NCBI RefSeq assembly: GCF_023856365.1
Contig: NC_064543.1
Location: 3,555,952-3,619,951 of the forward strand
Reading direction: 5' to 3'
From: Brienomyrus brachyistius
Taxonomy: Eukaryota > Chordata > Actinopteri > Osteoglossiformes > Mormyridae
DNA: 64,000 nucleotides
Shown here: positions 32,112 to 52,601 of the stretch, piece after piece
Layout: each line of letters starts with the position of its first letter
How positions within the stretch are numbered: the stretch's first letter is position 1
Notes under the pieces: model-generated
The model's database searches: none
Seen by the model: only the letters and a program-made list of their open reading frames with translations
Told to the model about the DNA's origin: nothing
Program-made: the position numbers and the translations under genes

Positions 32112-35100
32112 ATGGCGGCGCAATGCGCGGAGAAGCTGGCCTCTCTCTATCAGCGCTACGAGGAATATGTCACAAAAAATCCGGCAGCCACTGCCCAGCT
32201 GGAGAGCACGGTCCGGACGCTGTCCTATCTCATTGCCGGTGAGAAGCGCTGTCTGACGAAGTGAAACCAAAACTGCTAAAGTCTAGAAAGCTTTCGGACC
32301 CAAACAAGGGACCACATACTCTCTGCGTGGTATAGGTAGTATCAGCGGTGACTTCTGCATGATGCAACTTATAATTTAACCGGGAATCTGCATAATATGT
32401 AACAAAACAATCAAGGATCTCCATAGAAATGCATCCAGCACCTTCACTGTGTATTCCGCGTTTTTTAAACGGTTTATTTTAAGAGTATCCATTGCGTGTA
32501 ACGTTTCGAAAAACATCCTGTTACTTGCAGAACTCAAGTTGGAAATGGCATGAAAATAATAAAAAGTAACATTTTAAAAACAAGCTCTTTACGCGTTGTG
32601 GGATGCATTCACACATGAACATTTTTTTTAAATATATATAAGAAAAAAACCGTTCGTTTATTGCCTATTTCATTAGCTCTCACTAGGTTAATTAAACCAG
32701 CTACAAATTCCTGCAAGTAAATTAATGCTAAAAACATACTTTGTTCTGGTTCCCTACTGCAGTCCAAAGAAATACAGTTAGGCTGTTTGGCATCTGTAAA
32801 TTGCCCGTAGCGTATAACTATGAGTGTGTGCGCTCTTTGGTGGACTAACGTCGCAGCATAGTTTTGTGCCTTGCTCTCTCTCTCTCTCCCCCGACTCTCT
32901 CCAGCAAAACTGACCATGATAAGATGTTGGAAGATGGGTTATGTTTTAAATTTTGAAAATAAGTATTTTTCCTTTCACAGGTCGATTTGCAGATTCTCAT
33001 GAACTGTCAGAGTTGGGTAAGGTTCATGTCCTTGCTATATACTGTCATACATACAGTACCAGTCAAAAGTTTTGACACGTCAAGCTGCCTACAACCGAGA
33101 GTGATAGTGTTGCATCAACATAACCTGGGCACCTGACCAAAACACAGTAGAAATGGTCTTGGAGGAGTTTGACCGAAACGATGTGGCCAATGAGAGCTCA
33201 GCATATATGTGGGACCTCATTCAGGACAGCTGGAATAGCATTCTGGGAGACCACCTCATGAAACTGGCATAGAGGAAACAGCAGGGTCAGCCAGTCCCTG
33301 GGGCACTTGGGGATTAATAGCCTTGCACAAGGGGCCCGATGGTGGGGTCACACTATCAACCACATGATTTGAACCAGCAACCTTCTGAGTCCCAAGCCAC
33401 ATTGCAATCCCCCTACAGTGTTTTTTTAAGTACTTTAAGTGTTTTGGTTAGTGCATAATTCCATATATGGTATTTTATAGTGTTGATGTATTTATTGTAA
33501 AATATAGAGAATAGTACAAATATACCTTTCGATGGGTAGGTGTGTCCAAACTTCTCACTATTACTGTGTGCGCACGTGTGTTGCGTTGCTCTGCAGGTTA
33601 GGGACAGTGGGTTCAAATCATGTAACCAGCAGAGTAATCTTTGTCAGTATGAACTGTTTCTCTGCTCTTCAGTGTACTCTGCCTCCAATTTGCTTGTGCT
33701 GTTGAATGATGGCATACTGCGCAGTCGACTGTCCTACACCCGTCCTCTGGTAAGTGCATCTCTCTTTACTTCATCCTCACACACAATATACAGGTCATAT
33801 AAACAAGCAGGAATTAAAATCAGAGGAAGCAGGTTAGGGAGGAAGTCCTTATTAATCTAGTGAAACACTTTAATCTGCTTCCTGTGATTTTAATTTCCTC
33901 TTTGGTTATATATGTATAACGTGCGTGAGGACGAATTCATACAAATTTATTTGTGTTATGTCAGTATGTTTTAATATTGTGTATCTGGGATTTGTTATGA
34001 TTGGCAGTGCGCACAGGTGATGCCCTATATGACACTTGTTGAATTACTGTCGGCTGTCCAGGAGGATGTGGTCATGAATGTGTCTATTTAAAATTTAGAA
34101 GCACAAATTATCATCACTCAGAAGAAGGCATCAAGCTGAAATGCATCTGTGCTGAGACGTCTCACATAATAAACACTACTTGATTATGCGATGTGTGACC
34201 TTTCTCAGTTTAATTTAATGATTTACAACGGCAGTCCAGTACTTTGAGAGTTGTATGAAGTTTGGCAGTGAAGCCTGTTCCCTAGTGTTGCGTGTTGTTA
34301 TAAGTGGAACAGTGCATTTGTTAGGGCTGGATTATTACAGAATCAAGGCTCTAATTTTCTTGCATTTCATTGTTTATTCGCAGGCATATGTATCAGGAAT
34401 GCTTTTACATACGAACATTCCTGCAGGGAAAGCAGGGCAAAATTGATTGTGTTTCATAGCTGCCTGCAGAGAATTTGGTGCATCAGGTCTGTGTGAGTTA
34501 CAGCTTGTATGATTTCTAGTCACTTGGCAGCCTGCTGCAGCATTGTTCCCTGATTTACAGTGGAGGTGAACGTCCAGGCTGATGTTGCATAGTGTAGTTT
34601 GGATGCATTTCCTATAGAGCTACAGTGCAGTGTAGTGAGAACTATTTGAGTAAAAGGAAGCACTTTGGAATAAGTGTGAATGTCGGTGGTAAAGGCTTTA
34701 GTGTTTGCATATGTCATACTCCCCTAATGGCTTAGCTCTGGCGTACAGTTGTCAGTATGTGCAATGTGTCCAGATGGCAGAGTGATGAGCATTTATAACC
34801 AAAAATAATTATAAGCACTATTGACACCATAAAATAGAGTATAATTGCATACCAGTGCCAAATGTAACTGGAACGCAGACACAAAAAGTTGTCCGAATGC
34901 CTCATGCATACTCAAGCTGTACTGCTCAATTTAAAGTCTTGATTTGTTCTCCATACGACGGGAAGTATTTTCTGACACCTTTTGTCTCTTGTGTCATTAA
35001 GAGTAGGTTATTGAATGAATGCTGGTGTTCCATTACCTACCAGTGAAAGTACTTGTGTGCGGTTAGCATCTTCTTTGTAGGCACTATTGATGTGCATTTT

Positions 35101-38100
35101 CCTGAAGAGCAGTTAACAATAATAAACTGAATACAAAATCAATGTGCATTTATTTGCTCAGAATAGTTTACATAAATGGTGAGATGATGGAACTGACGTT
35201 TTCGCTTGACGTTGCCGTGTCATTATGCTTAAGCTTCTGTCGAGTGTCTGCCAGCATATTCTCCGCCTGCATGGACTGACAGAACATGCTTCAGCCCGTT
35301 TCACAGCAGAAGCTGCTCACCTGGCTGACCGTCCTTGAGTATGTGGAGGTCTTCACCGAGATGGGAGCAACCAAACTGTGGGGTGAAGGGGGCCGTTGGC
35401 TAGTCGTTGTTCTCATCCAGATAGCAAAGTAAGGCTCTTGCATCAACATCTTTGTTTGCAATTGTTTTTTTCTGCCTCTTTGTGACTGGATTATTGAAAT
35501 AACTCATTGACTCATTTTGGCTCTATCTTTACCCCTGTGTAAAAACATCTCATCGCCATTCCAGAAATGTCTATTTTCTTCACACACAAAAAATACCCTC
35601 AGCATACAACTTCTGGGACAACTGCTTTTTTTCCATAAGGCAAAATGAAAGATTATTAAAACTAGTGACCCATAGTATAGTGGATGTTGTGAACTCAAAA
35701 TAAGGATTCTGGTATCTTCAATATAAATATAGCTAATGTTTTGTATACATTTTATGGGGCGTTGGAATGTGCAACAAAATTGCCCTGTTTGAAGATAGGA
35801 TCATAAAATCGAAAAACAAGAAAATATTCAAGATGAAGCAAAAATATATGAAAAGAACATTTTATAAAAATTGCTGGTCATAGTTGAGCCTTTCCTACAC
35901 TTATGGATCTGATTTGGTTGGAACCATAAATTGCTGGGCAGATTTCCCAAGCAAAAAGGCATGGTCCTGTCAGGCCTGCAAGCTCTGGTCCCTCCCATGC
36001 AGCAGTGGGATGCCAGGTTGGCCCCCCAACAGCCTTCAAATCATTGCCCCCCCCCCCCCCAGGCTCTCACAAGTCATCATCATTCTAGGTCCTTACATTT
36101 TCCTCGGTGAAGTTTCTGCAGCGCTGGATAGGAGAGATACTAACATGGATTTACATATGAGTGCCCATGAGTTACACACTATGATGGAAGTGTGGTGCTT
36201 GGGCAGGTTATTAGAAGAAAAATGTTTGAAACTACCGTCTCGCGTTGTAGAGCTGTTCTCCGCATCCTGCTTCTGTTCTGGTACAAGTCCGGCATCCAGA
36301 CGTCTCCTCCCATCATTCCCTTGGACAGGGATACCCAGCTGCAAGAAAAAGGTCAGAGCCCAGGTCCTTTGAAATATAGGAACAGTTACAATACTGTAAC
36401 ACTGCTGTTATTGTTCATGTCGTCTGCTTTAGGTGGCATGTGACGATATCCCACTGCAATATCTCACACAGCATTGTGGGGTTATAACTAGTGATGGCCA
36501 AATGAAGCTTCATGAACCACTTGCTGGTTTTTTTGACCTCACTAGATTGTGCTCTCTGTTCAAAAAAGGGCTCACATCATGCCCCAAAGCAAACCAAGAG
36601 CGCCATCTAGTGGGGTAAAAAAATACAGCAAATGGTTCATGAAGCTTCATCTCTGTTCTACATATGATAAAGTATCAGACTAAGAGGCATTAATCGTATA
36701 ACTAGAAGCTACATGGAGTGATGGAGGATCCTCAATCACTTTTTCCAAGTCTTGTTGACTTTTTTTGTCTCCTTCCAGAAGCAGAGGATGAGGAAGACGT
36801 CTCCTTTGTGGGCCAGCGATCTGGCAGAGTAATGCGGCCCTTGGGCAGTGGTAAGCCCACCCCTTCTTTATACAGGCACCCCCAGGTCGTTATAATACTG
36901 ACTCCCGTCTGTCTGTGGCCCAGGTCCTTCACAGCACATCCGTCTCTGGGGGGCCCCAAAGCGGGTCAGGAGACACGGCCATCAGGAAGATGATGCTTCC
37001 CACCCTCCCACGCCCCTGGGCCTACAGGAGACGATTGCGGAATCCCTGTACATCGCGCGGCCCCTAGTGCACTGTATCCTACTACTTTAGTCACTAATAG
37101 TAGTTGTGTCTTTTTTTGTAATTAGAGTTATTTTATTCTTCTTTGTAGTTCTAATTATCAAGCAAATTAGAGGTGTAAATGCTTCCTGATCAGATTTCGA
37201 GCTCCGCAACTCAAATGAAGGTTCAGGTCTGAGGTGTTTTTTCCATTCACTATGATCATGGGTCCCATACCAATTGACCAAATTCAGATTTGGAATGGGC
37301 AGCTGCCGCAAAATCAGCTTAATCATCTGATTGGACACCCGATGCTTCCCATTTGCTGGTATTGAGAATGACATCACTGCGCTAGTTTGCAGTTATGCGT
37401 CCTGCTTGACATATAGGGGTGCACTGCAAAGTGAGACCTTAGCTCAGTGGTACTAGTCAGCGCAGGTTGTTTGTAGGATTCCCTGGGGTCGGTCCAAGGG
37501 GGGAGTAATTAAAAGGACTGAAAGTTGTAGGCATGTCTATTGGATAGACATACTGTTAGCCAGCATTAGCTTTTTTGGGGCTGTGTGGTCTTCATTCTGT
37601 GTGTTCTCCTAAGCTCTGTCTCAGTGCTCTTCCTTGGACTGTGCGGAAGACGGTCATGGAAGCCATGGCTGGTATCTGGGGTTCTGGAAATAACAAGGTA
37701 ATGATTTCCTGCTTCCCATAAAAAAAGTGAAAAGTTCCAGCGTTCTCAGCTTAATAACCTGTAATAGCTGTTTTGCAAAGTGCCTCAAAAACAATCACAG
37801 ATTGTGAAACGTAAGGCAATGTTTGTCTTTAGTTTTGGTCTGATGAATGACACAAAGTTGCTGAATCGACGGGAGCAGGCAGAGATGAGGCGCAGGGCAT
37901 TCCTCCTGTGTTACTACCTGCTCAGGTCCCCTTTCTACGACAGATACTCTGAGTAAGTTCCCCATTTGATGTTTAAATTAATGAATGTTTCATTGGATTA
38001 ATTAATCAATGTTTAATATGCTCTTTACACATTTAATACTCATTTTACATTATAAATTAAATTGAAACTGTTTTGTGTAGGGCTTCTTATTTCAGTGCAG

Positions 38101-38859
38101 GGGATCCCAACTGCCTATGTAGCCAGTATCCCATGGGGTAACAGAACACACACAAATCATGTATTTTTGAGCTATACCCCCCCACCCCCTGCCACCAGCA
38201 CCAGTTTTTTTCGTCTAACTTTACAACCCCTGATGGCATCACAATGTGAACTAATTCAGTGCCCCCTTCCCACGACACTCGGCAACTCCCCCCCTCCTTC
38301 CCAAACCTAGTAAGCAGTTAGCAAACAAGCCGTAATGTTGGCAATATTTTCCTAATAATTCGGCAGTTTTGCAGAACATATGCAGTCTGTGGTCATCAAA
38401 AAATTGGGAAGCCCTACTTTCAAACTATATACAGCTTAATAGAAAAGAGGTGATTTATCCACCAGTATGGGCAGATGGTCTGGCTGCCTCAGTCCCCACT
38501 ACCGTCTTCTGTGTCTGTGTGTGTGCGTAGGGGAGAACAAATACAACCTTTTGGACTTTGTAACTAACTTTTAAAATATTGCAGGACGAAGATTCTGTTT
38601 CTCCTGCAGTTGTTGGCGGACAACATCCCAGGAGTTGGATTAGTTGCACGTATGTATGAAGTTTGTCTTTATCGATTAGAACACACATCCCGTAACATGT
38701 CATTCCATCAGAAATACACCATTTATAGTAGATCAGGTTTTTAGTGACAACATGGCAGTTCCACATTCCCTAAGCATTCTCTCCTTTCTGCCTTATTTAG
38801 GTCCTTTGATGGAGTACTTACCAATTTGGCAGAAAATTTATTTTTACAACTGGGGCTGA
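32112..38859 (+). CDS. PEX16: Peroxisomal membrane biogenesis factor 16 (peroxin)
   Basis: Eleven exons: 32112-32238, 32981-33016, 33673-33749, 35283-35428, 36251-36351, 36779-36850, 36924-37073, 37625-37697, 37833-37952, 38585-38649, 38801-38859. They sum to 1026 nt (341 aa; human 336) with all phases matching. The ATG at 32112 ([16 protein letters not shown]) is chosen because it aligns with the family N-terminus; the frame upstream is merely open. Diagnostic stretches are [66 protein letters not shown] and the C-terminal [15 protein letters not shown]16 is an integral ER/peroxisome membrane protein that recruits PEX3 and starts peroxisomal membrane assembly; exons 4-5 and 7-8 carry the hydrophobic segments. 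No truncation or missing exon seen. Confidence 0.97.
33055..33554. mobile_element. Tc1-like MITE, copy 1 (PEX16 intron 2)
   Basis: Left end ACAGTACCAGTCAAAAGTTT and right end GGTAGGTGTGTCCAAACTTC are approximate inverses. The interior block GTGGCCAATGAGAGCTCAGC recurs inverted in 43572-43980. No transposase ORF. Confidence 0.7.
36480..36660. mobile_element. Palindromic MITE in PEX16 intron 5
   Basis: ATGAAGCTTCATGAACCA (36502-36519) is exactly inverted at 36633-36650. It is a non-coding hairpin-forming element about 180 bp long. Confidence 0.7.
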
Positions 38860-41702
38860 GACTCTCAGTCTAAAAATGGCCTGAAAGTGATGTCACCAAA
38901 AGGACCAGAGCAAACTTTTGTTTGGAGAGGAATTGCTCCAACCCTGCGATAGTGTCTGCAAAAAAATGCTCACGAGAGTTTGAATCAGTGGTTCAAACCT
39001 TGTGCTATAAGTGGGCAGCTCAGTTTTTTTTTTCCCTCTTTTTATATATTTCGGATGTGATTTCTTAATTTTTTCATCATTGCAGGAAAAGTGATACGGG
39101 CTTCATTTTGGATTCTTATTTTTTTGGAAACGATTCCATATTTTCCTCACATGACTCGGTGCACCGATTTAAGCGAATGCTCAGTAATCCACTGGTTTAT
39201 ATGGGACCGATTAAATACAATGAGTTGCTGTAACAAAGGTCTTCATTATGCTTGCTGGAATGTCACCAAGTGCTTGGATGTGTATGTACATTACTGTAGG
39301 CTGAATGAAAGCACTTTGCTGATGAAGTTTTCTAATGGGCATTTATACACCACCAGGGTAACATAATCTTAGGGCCATAGGACTAACTAGAATGAGATGG
39401 GCGGTTATCTAAAGTTTTTTCACCATGTGAAAAGTACTTTTGTCTGTTCCCAAGAAAAAAATAAATATTAAACTTTTAAAATGTTTTCCCAATGAGAATT
39501 CAGACTTGTTTGGAAATTTTTCATGAGAATGTATGTAAATGATTTTATATAAAATGAGTAAATAAATGTCAATGAATAAAAACAGTCCTACCAAGTGTGT
39601 TAGATTATGCTGTTTTTCTTGACTCTTAGTCTGTGTATTAAATGTTCATTAGCTAATATGGGTAGTTCTTAATCCTCCTTTCGTATGTGATTTTGTTAAT
39701 AATGTTGAATATTTTACTAAATCTAGGCATTCACATTCATACTTAAATACTCAGACCGTTGACATCTGTCATGACCAGTTCCGCTGGTATCTGGGTTGGG
39801 GAGACCATGTATGACTCGGCTTCATGTGCATATGCCGATATCTGCTGTCTTCATAGTGTCGTTCGGTGGGGGTGAAATCTAAGCAAAATGGCTTTTATGA
39901 AGAGGAGTGGAAATGTGGGATGTATATGGTCCAGTTTATGTCTTGTCTTAGCTGAGCAGAATGCCTAATTGTTCTGTATTCAGTGTTACAAAGAGACATG
40001 GAACGCTGTTAAAGTTCATCGTGAATTTTCAAATAGACTCAAGGTCTTCCGTTTGCCTTCACAAATGGCTTTATTGCCTGCTATAGAGAGACATGCCAGT
40101 GCACGTTTCTGAAAACAGCAGCTAGCATGGCCTTTTATAGTGTGCCTGTGAACAGGGAAATTGGGAAAGAGCCAGAAGCTAAGAACAGGGACTAATCTCT
40201 CACTAGCTGAAGGCTGTTATACTCATTTAAATTCAGGCAGAATGTTTCATTGGTTACACTCTCTCTGGGCGTGTTAAAATCTAGAAGAAAACCACACATC
40301 ACGTCCTAAAAACCGGATGCAGGTGTGCCTGCTCAATTATCACAACAAAATGAGTTGCCATTTTTTTCTTTCATGATTTCCATTAATGTAATTACATTTT
40401 TTTTCTTTTGTAAACCATTCCAGCTCCAGTAAGAAACCCAGCTATTACAAAAAAAAAATTGTGAATGTAATGCATGGCAGAATCTATATAAATTAGTCAG
40501 TGATATCCTACTTCAAAAAGTCTTTGGTCTTTGAGGCTCGTACACACAAAGGAACAGGATAATTAACGTAAAGGAGATGAAGTCAGGGTGCCCCAGTATA
40601 TAAATAAATACATCCACTCCAGGGCAATATTTTCATTATTTTATATAAAAATAAGTTTTTTTTAATGCAAGTGGTTGGTGAGGTGCTATGGTCTAGCAAG
40701 ATTTCAGGTTTGGTTTGTTGGTCATAGAGGTGATTATCTGGGACTAGGTTAAAAGAACAGCTGGACTACACAAGTAGGTGATAAAGAGGAGGCAGTTTTT
40801 ATCACGGTTAGTGTCATATAACATGGAGCATTATGAATCTTGGACATATTTCCCAGGAATCCCTGTAATTATTCCTAATTTGTTGATAGCCGAGGCACTG
40901 ATAAGGCTGTATTTCTTACAATGAGCAAAAGCTCTCTCACTTTTATAATTATCACCGTAATATATAGTTCTAAGGGTGTTAAAGTTAATATAAACTAATG
41001 CACATCATGTTTGGATCTCAGCTATTTGGAAAGCTTTCTTCAAACTCTTTCCGATAAATGAAATCAGGAAGACAAATGCACCACAATAAAGTCACCAGGT
41101 TGCAGCTGAAAAGTGAATCCAATTTGGTCTGTCAATACAGACTGTGCTGTAGAAACTACTTTGCTGCACATATAAGATACTTCTTATAAGGTACTACAGG
41201 CAGGAGCGGCCCAACATGTATCAGGGCCCTAAGCGATGGCTGACTAAGCTAGTTTCATTTGTCACCTTACTTTCCATCCTGTCAGGAGGGGATGGCGGCC
41301 CATCACTGGGCGCAGGCTGGGTACAAACTGGACTGGATGTTTCTTGACTGTGAGGGGAAACTGGACCATGTGGAGGATGGAGGAATTCCACGTGACACAT
41401 GGCGATCATGCAAACCCCACATGTACAGAGTAGAATTCAAATCTCCAACACTGTGTCACCTCATTCGTAGATATTTTAGGATTATGTAGCATAGAATAGA
41501 GCAAGCCGTGAGTAAAATATACATTTAATTAAGTATTTATATTATAACCACTGAATGACTTGCACTGAATTTCCCAAAGCTGGCATTAGTATAAATGTAA
41601 AGAACCATTGCTTTTATTGCTAAAAATTGTGTACAAGTAACATAACATAAAAAATAAAACAAACATTGTTTCTAAAAAGATATTCAGATTTTAGCCAATC
41701 AC
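38860..41702. other. PEX16-DHCR7 convergent intergenic region
   Basis: Both genes end here. Two AATAAA hexamers at 39561 and 39575 could serve PEX16. A heavily decayed SINE (minus) is visible at about 41270-41465. The remainder (39600-41200) is AT-rich with no recognised gene or repeat. Confidence 0.5.
39561..39566 (+). promoter_or_regulatory. PEX16: Candidate poly(A) signal for PEX16
   Basis: AATAAA about 700 bp after the stop codon, with a second at 39575-39580. The first candidates downstream of a long AT-rich 3' flank; placement is tentative. Confidence 0.35.
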
Positions 41703-41708
41703 TTTATT
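41703..41708 (-). promoter_or_regulatory. DHCR7: Poly(A) signal of DHCR7
   Basis: AATAAA on the minus strand, 145 bp beyond the DHCR7 stop codon (41854-41856), giving a short 3' UTR. Confidence 0.55.
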
Positions 41709-41853
41709 TCAATTCTTTAAAAAAAATCATCCTTCTGCAACATTACATAGAAGTACACATTGATAACGTGACACACACACCCATTCATACAAACGGACCT
41801 TCGCAGAAACCTAGAGAGAGACGTACATTTTAAATTTCTTCTCTTGAATCAAC

Positions 41854-48868
<7,015 letters not shown>

Positions 48869-48869
48869 T

Positions 48870-50986
48870 CCCTACACAGAAGAGCAAAGAGCATTATGGG
48901 AAATCTCCAGAAAGCAGGCACAATCTTCAGATAATGCATGGTTCAAGGAGAAAGTGTAGTTAACTGCTTCTCATATTTCAGACGCAACCTATTCTTACTC
49001 GTGTCACTATAAATTATTGGCCATAATGGAATGTTAAGAATCAAATGCTGCAGTGGTTTTAAATTTAGACATTTGCCAAGCATTCCTCCATTTTCTACAC
49101 AGGGTGGAATGAACCCCTATCCCAGCTACTACAGGGCACATCTGAGGGGTATTTCACCAAATTGGGTCCTTTTTGGACTGCAGGAGAAAGGAATCAGACT
49201 CTGCACAAAACAATCAACACAGGAAGAACAGACAGAACATGCAAAGCCCACACCCTCACAGCCATCATGACACGCAGCCTGCATTTTATCGATTATCAGC
49301 TAAATCAGTTAATTACCAAGAGCATCAGTTTTAGCAGTCATATAACTGTGGAGCATAACTGTGAAGACTGAACTTTGTACAGCTGTCTTACACAACTAAC
49401 ATGAATTATAAGCCAGCAGATGGTCAAGTAAAGGGGTGAAAGGTAATCTAAGCAAGGTTCTGTCCCGCAGTTTTACAGGCTTCCTTTAAAAGTAACCAAC
49501 CAATAACCAAGGCAAAGCCTGGAAGATTCCTTGCATCCGTTTCTAGGCCTGCACAATATTTGGAAAAAAAGCACATCGTATTTTAAATTTCTCTATAAAT
49601 ATTGCGACATTTATAAAGGAAAAAAGGAACTGAAAACGCACCAAAATTAAGCCATAGCCAAATACAACGTCTACCAATAAAGTCTGTGAAACGAGTTGCC
49701 GCGATAAGGAAGTGTCGACAAATCACTCGCTACTGCTGAATGGAATCCGAAATATTTCCATACGGGGGAGACCATTGCCTTCTGGTAACCTGCTCTTGTT
49801 CGCTTTCCTCTTCCTCCTTCACTTTTGTGAAATTGCTAACAAACGCGCCACACTAAGAGTCAGACAGTAAGGGCAAAAGCAGTGGCGACATTGATTTATG
49901 CACATATACTAGATAATCTTGAAAATAAACCATCATAAAAATTGCAAAGTTAAGTTTTGTTTACTATGCAGACTAAAAATATTTTTGAAAAAATTAATGA
50001 TGGTCTCCACCCATCGCGCGTGCGTTTTTATGTGATAAATGCATGTGTATAAAGTGCAGGCATCGATTCAACGTTTTTCTTATTTATACTCCGTTGACAT
50101 GCAAACGCATTAGGAACACAAACATGCAACAGTGAAGTAAGGAATTCAACCCGAACTCAGGAGAGGAGTTGAGGAGAAATAAAAGTTTAACTGCATTATT
50201 CATATATTCCATCATAAAAAATCTTGCACACAATAATACTTATTAACCAATACATGAGACTTCTGCCGTAATACCTGAATTCACCTCACATTGCTTATTG
50301 ATCTGCTCTGAATGTTAAGAATGTCGAAAAAAATCGACAATAACATTTATTGTGGTAGCAGACAGATGTAACGAGAATACTAGACATATTTTTAAAAAAT
50401 GATTAATACTTACTTTCCTTTCCATTGAGGACCCTGTACATCTAAACAGATATATTACCCTATACTGCCTAGTCTTATGGAAAACAGAGCACACGCCCCG
50501 CGCTCTTATGAATATGTTAATAAGCGTGTGCCGTTTATCCAATCACAGGCGCGTATCCTTCACTTCGCATTTGGATTGGACAGCTACAGCCTGAAACCAC
50601 GAACATCAGACATAAGCAGGGTTTACGGAGAGACTATTGGCAGCAGCTCTTTCATTTTTTTTTCTGACCGACAGTAAACTGTAAGGGTACCGCCGAGGTA
50701 CAAACTAGGCGGCATTACAGTGCTTTCAAAACAAAGACTGAGGAACATATACATAATTACATCTTTAACTTAAACTGATATAATATTGAAATTGTTAGCG
50801 GTGCACTTAGACATGTCTTCGGATATTAGATTTCACCTATTTATAACGACTTTTCAATGTTATCGGACAGATTGGTGACCTAGTGTACGCCTGAGCCGTT
50901 TGACGAGATCTATAAAACTCTGAAACGTGCAGGTTTGATTCGTTAAAAATTTCGGTATCACTCTTACGTGAGGGAGCAAAAGTAAC
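48870..50986. other. DHCR7 5' flank
   Basis: A decayed SINE (minus, about 49070-49280) is visible. A CCAAT box in TATCCAATCACAGGCGCG near 50537 lies in a locally CpG-containing stretch and could belong to the DHCR7 promoter or non-coding first exon. Nothing else recognised. Confidence 0.35.
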
Positions 50987-51197
50987 TCGGTAACTCTTGT
51001 ACAAATCATGAACACATACAGCAACTGCATGAAATACATGAACCGTTATGGTTTATTAATGATGGGACCAGTACGTAACCAACACTTTAATTAATACATT
51101 AAATAACAGTGTACTGCTACATTATTTGTGCCCCTCCAGTAAAGTATTACTAAAATGGCAGCACGGTGCACTTTACTTGAGGGAACACGAATAATGT
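50987..51197. mobile_element. AT-rich MITE, same family as 6126-6366
   Basis: Landmarks TTATTAATGATGGGACCAGT and CTACATTATTTGTGCCCCTC. Its right part, 51119-51197, is itself a palindrome (ACATTATTTGTGCCCCTC against GAGGGAACACGAATAATGT). It ends about 110 bp before the THAP start codon. Confidence 0.6.
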
Positions 51198-51304
51198 TGT
51201 AGATGACGTCACAGCAGGCGGAAGTCGCTGCACTTGCATCCGCTGAGTGGCAAGAAGAGTGTGTGGCTGTGTTGGAGTCAGGGTGTCGTGAAAATACATT
51301 TATA

Positions 51305-52601
51305 ATGGGAAAGAGCTGTTGTGCGACTGGTTGTACTAATCGATTTAGTAAGAAATCGGAGCTATCCTTTTATAGACTGCCGAAAAATAAAGAAAGAAGA
51401 AGCAAATGGATCGCTGCAATTGGCAGAAGCAACTGGAATCCAGGCTCCGAAACGTGGATTTGCGGTTTTCATTTTGCGTCAGGTATTATGCGTAAAATCG
51501 TACTTTAAGTTGTATATTGCATTGACTAGTCATCATATATATATATGTAGCATCATTCATTTAGGTTCCGTTTGAGGTTTTGTCAGCATTTATTTAAAAA
51601 CATCCACGGTAAGCCTTGTGTTCTACAAACAAAGTGGGCGGGGTGATTAGCCAAGACAAACCCAGTTTTCCTTATAAGGGGCAACTCTACAAAACAAGGT
51701 TAGACAGATAGCCAGATCACTTTGAAGGCTTCTACAAAATTTGTTGAAATTTGGTGTATTATTAGTATCCTTATGGATGGCTGAGTCACACTCATAGGCT
51801 ACATTTGTAATCCTACTTTGTGAAATACCCCACGTACACGAGTCAGATATTGTAATGATGAAGCCATGTATATTTCTTGTGTAATGATGTAAATAATATT
51901 ACGTTGTTAATTAAAACATTGTATTTGTTTCAGGGAAAAAGAGCGATGATCCCCTACACCCTGACTATGTACCAAGTATATTCAGCCCCACGTCTCCCAC
52001 TAATCAAACTAGGCCTGTCAGCAACCAGAAAAAATATCAAGGATCTCAAGACGTTTCTGGCAAAAGATCTCTCAACACAAGTAGAGAGCAAACAGCTGCA
52101 GGCGGTCTAAGCCTGCATCAAGATCCTGCGTCAGATATGGGGGTACAGGCTGTTAAAGTTCAAGGCACTGGGGTCCAGACAGAGGAGACGCACAGTGACA
52201 TTACTTCACTGCACGAGCAGATTAAATCTTTAAACAGTGAATGTCAGTCACTGAGAGATACAGTTTACAAATTAGAAAATGAGATAAAGTGTTGTACTCT
52301 TGATACGTCGGAATTTGATGACAGCAAAATACATTTCTTCACAGGGCTACCCAATTTACAGACTTTCATGTTATTGTTCAGTAATGTCTCATCAGTCCTT
52401 CCTGCACCTGCGAAACAGTCCCTTAAGCCGACTCAGGAGCTGCTTCTCACACTGATGAAACTGCGCTTCAGTCTGTCGGAGGGATTCTTGGGGCACCTCT
52501 TCGGGATTCATCAGTCGACGGTATCAAGAATCTTCCGCCGTTGGATGCATGTCACCACAAGCAAGCTTCAGCAGTTAAAGGTCGAGAACGATTTTAAATA
52601 G
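51305..52601 (+). CDS. THAP-domain protein with HTH, transposon-derived, lacking a DDE nuclease
   Basis: Two exons, 51305-51482 and 51934-52601, 846 nt (281 aa), joined in phase by GT..AG. Residues 1-75 are a C2CH THAP zinc-finger DNA-binding domain: Cys pair in CCATGC, FYRLPKN, W, W.P, CGFHF, and YVPSIF as the closing box. A coiled-coil-like segment (SLHEQIKSLNSECQSLRDTV) is followed by a helix-turn-helix (TQELLLTLMKLRFSLSEGF, IHQSTVSRIFRRW). In ISL2EU/Harbinger-like transposases this is followed by a DDE_Tnp_4 catalytic domain, which is absent: the frame stops at 52601 and only AT-rich sequence follows. It may be a 3'-deleted transposon or a host gene using only DNA binding. A longer in-frame ATG at 51206 exists, but the THAP start MGKSCC is preferred. 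Confidence 0.75.

Noticed and set aside
36718..36993. 91- and 75-codon ORFs over PEX16 exons 6-7
   Set aside because: Shadow frames of real exons on the other frame or strand.
51203..51304. In-frame upstream extension of the THAP protein to the ATG at 51206
   Set aside because: THAP domains start with the first Cys close to the N-terminus (MGKSCC); the upstream stretch matches a repeat block also found at 59008.
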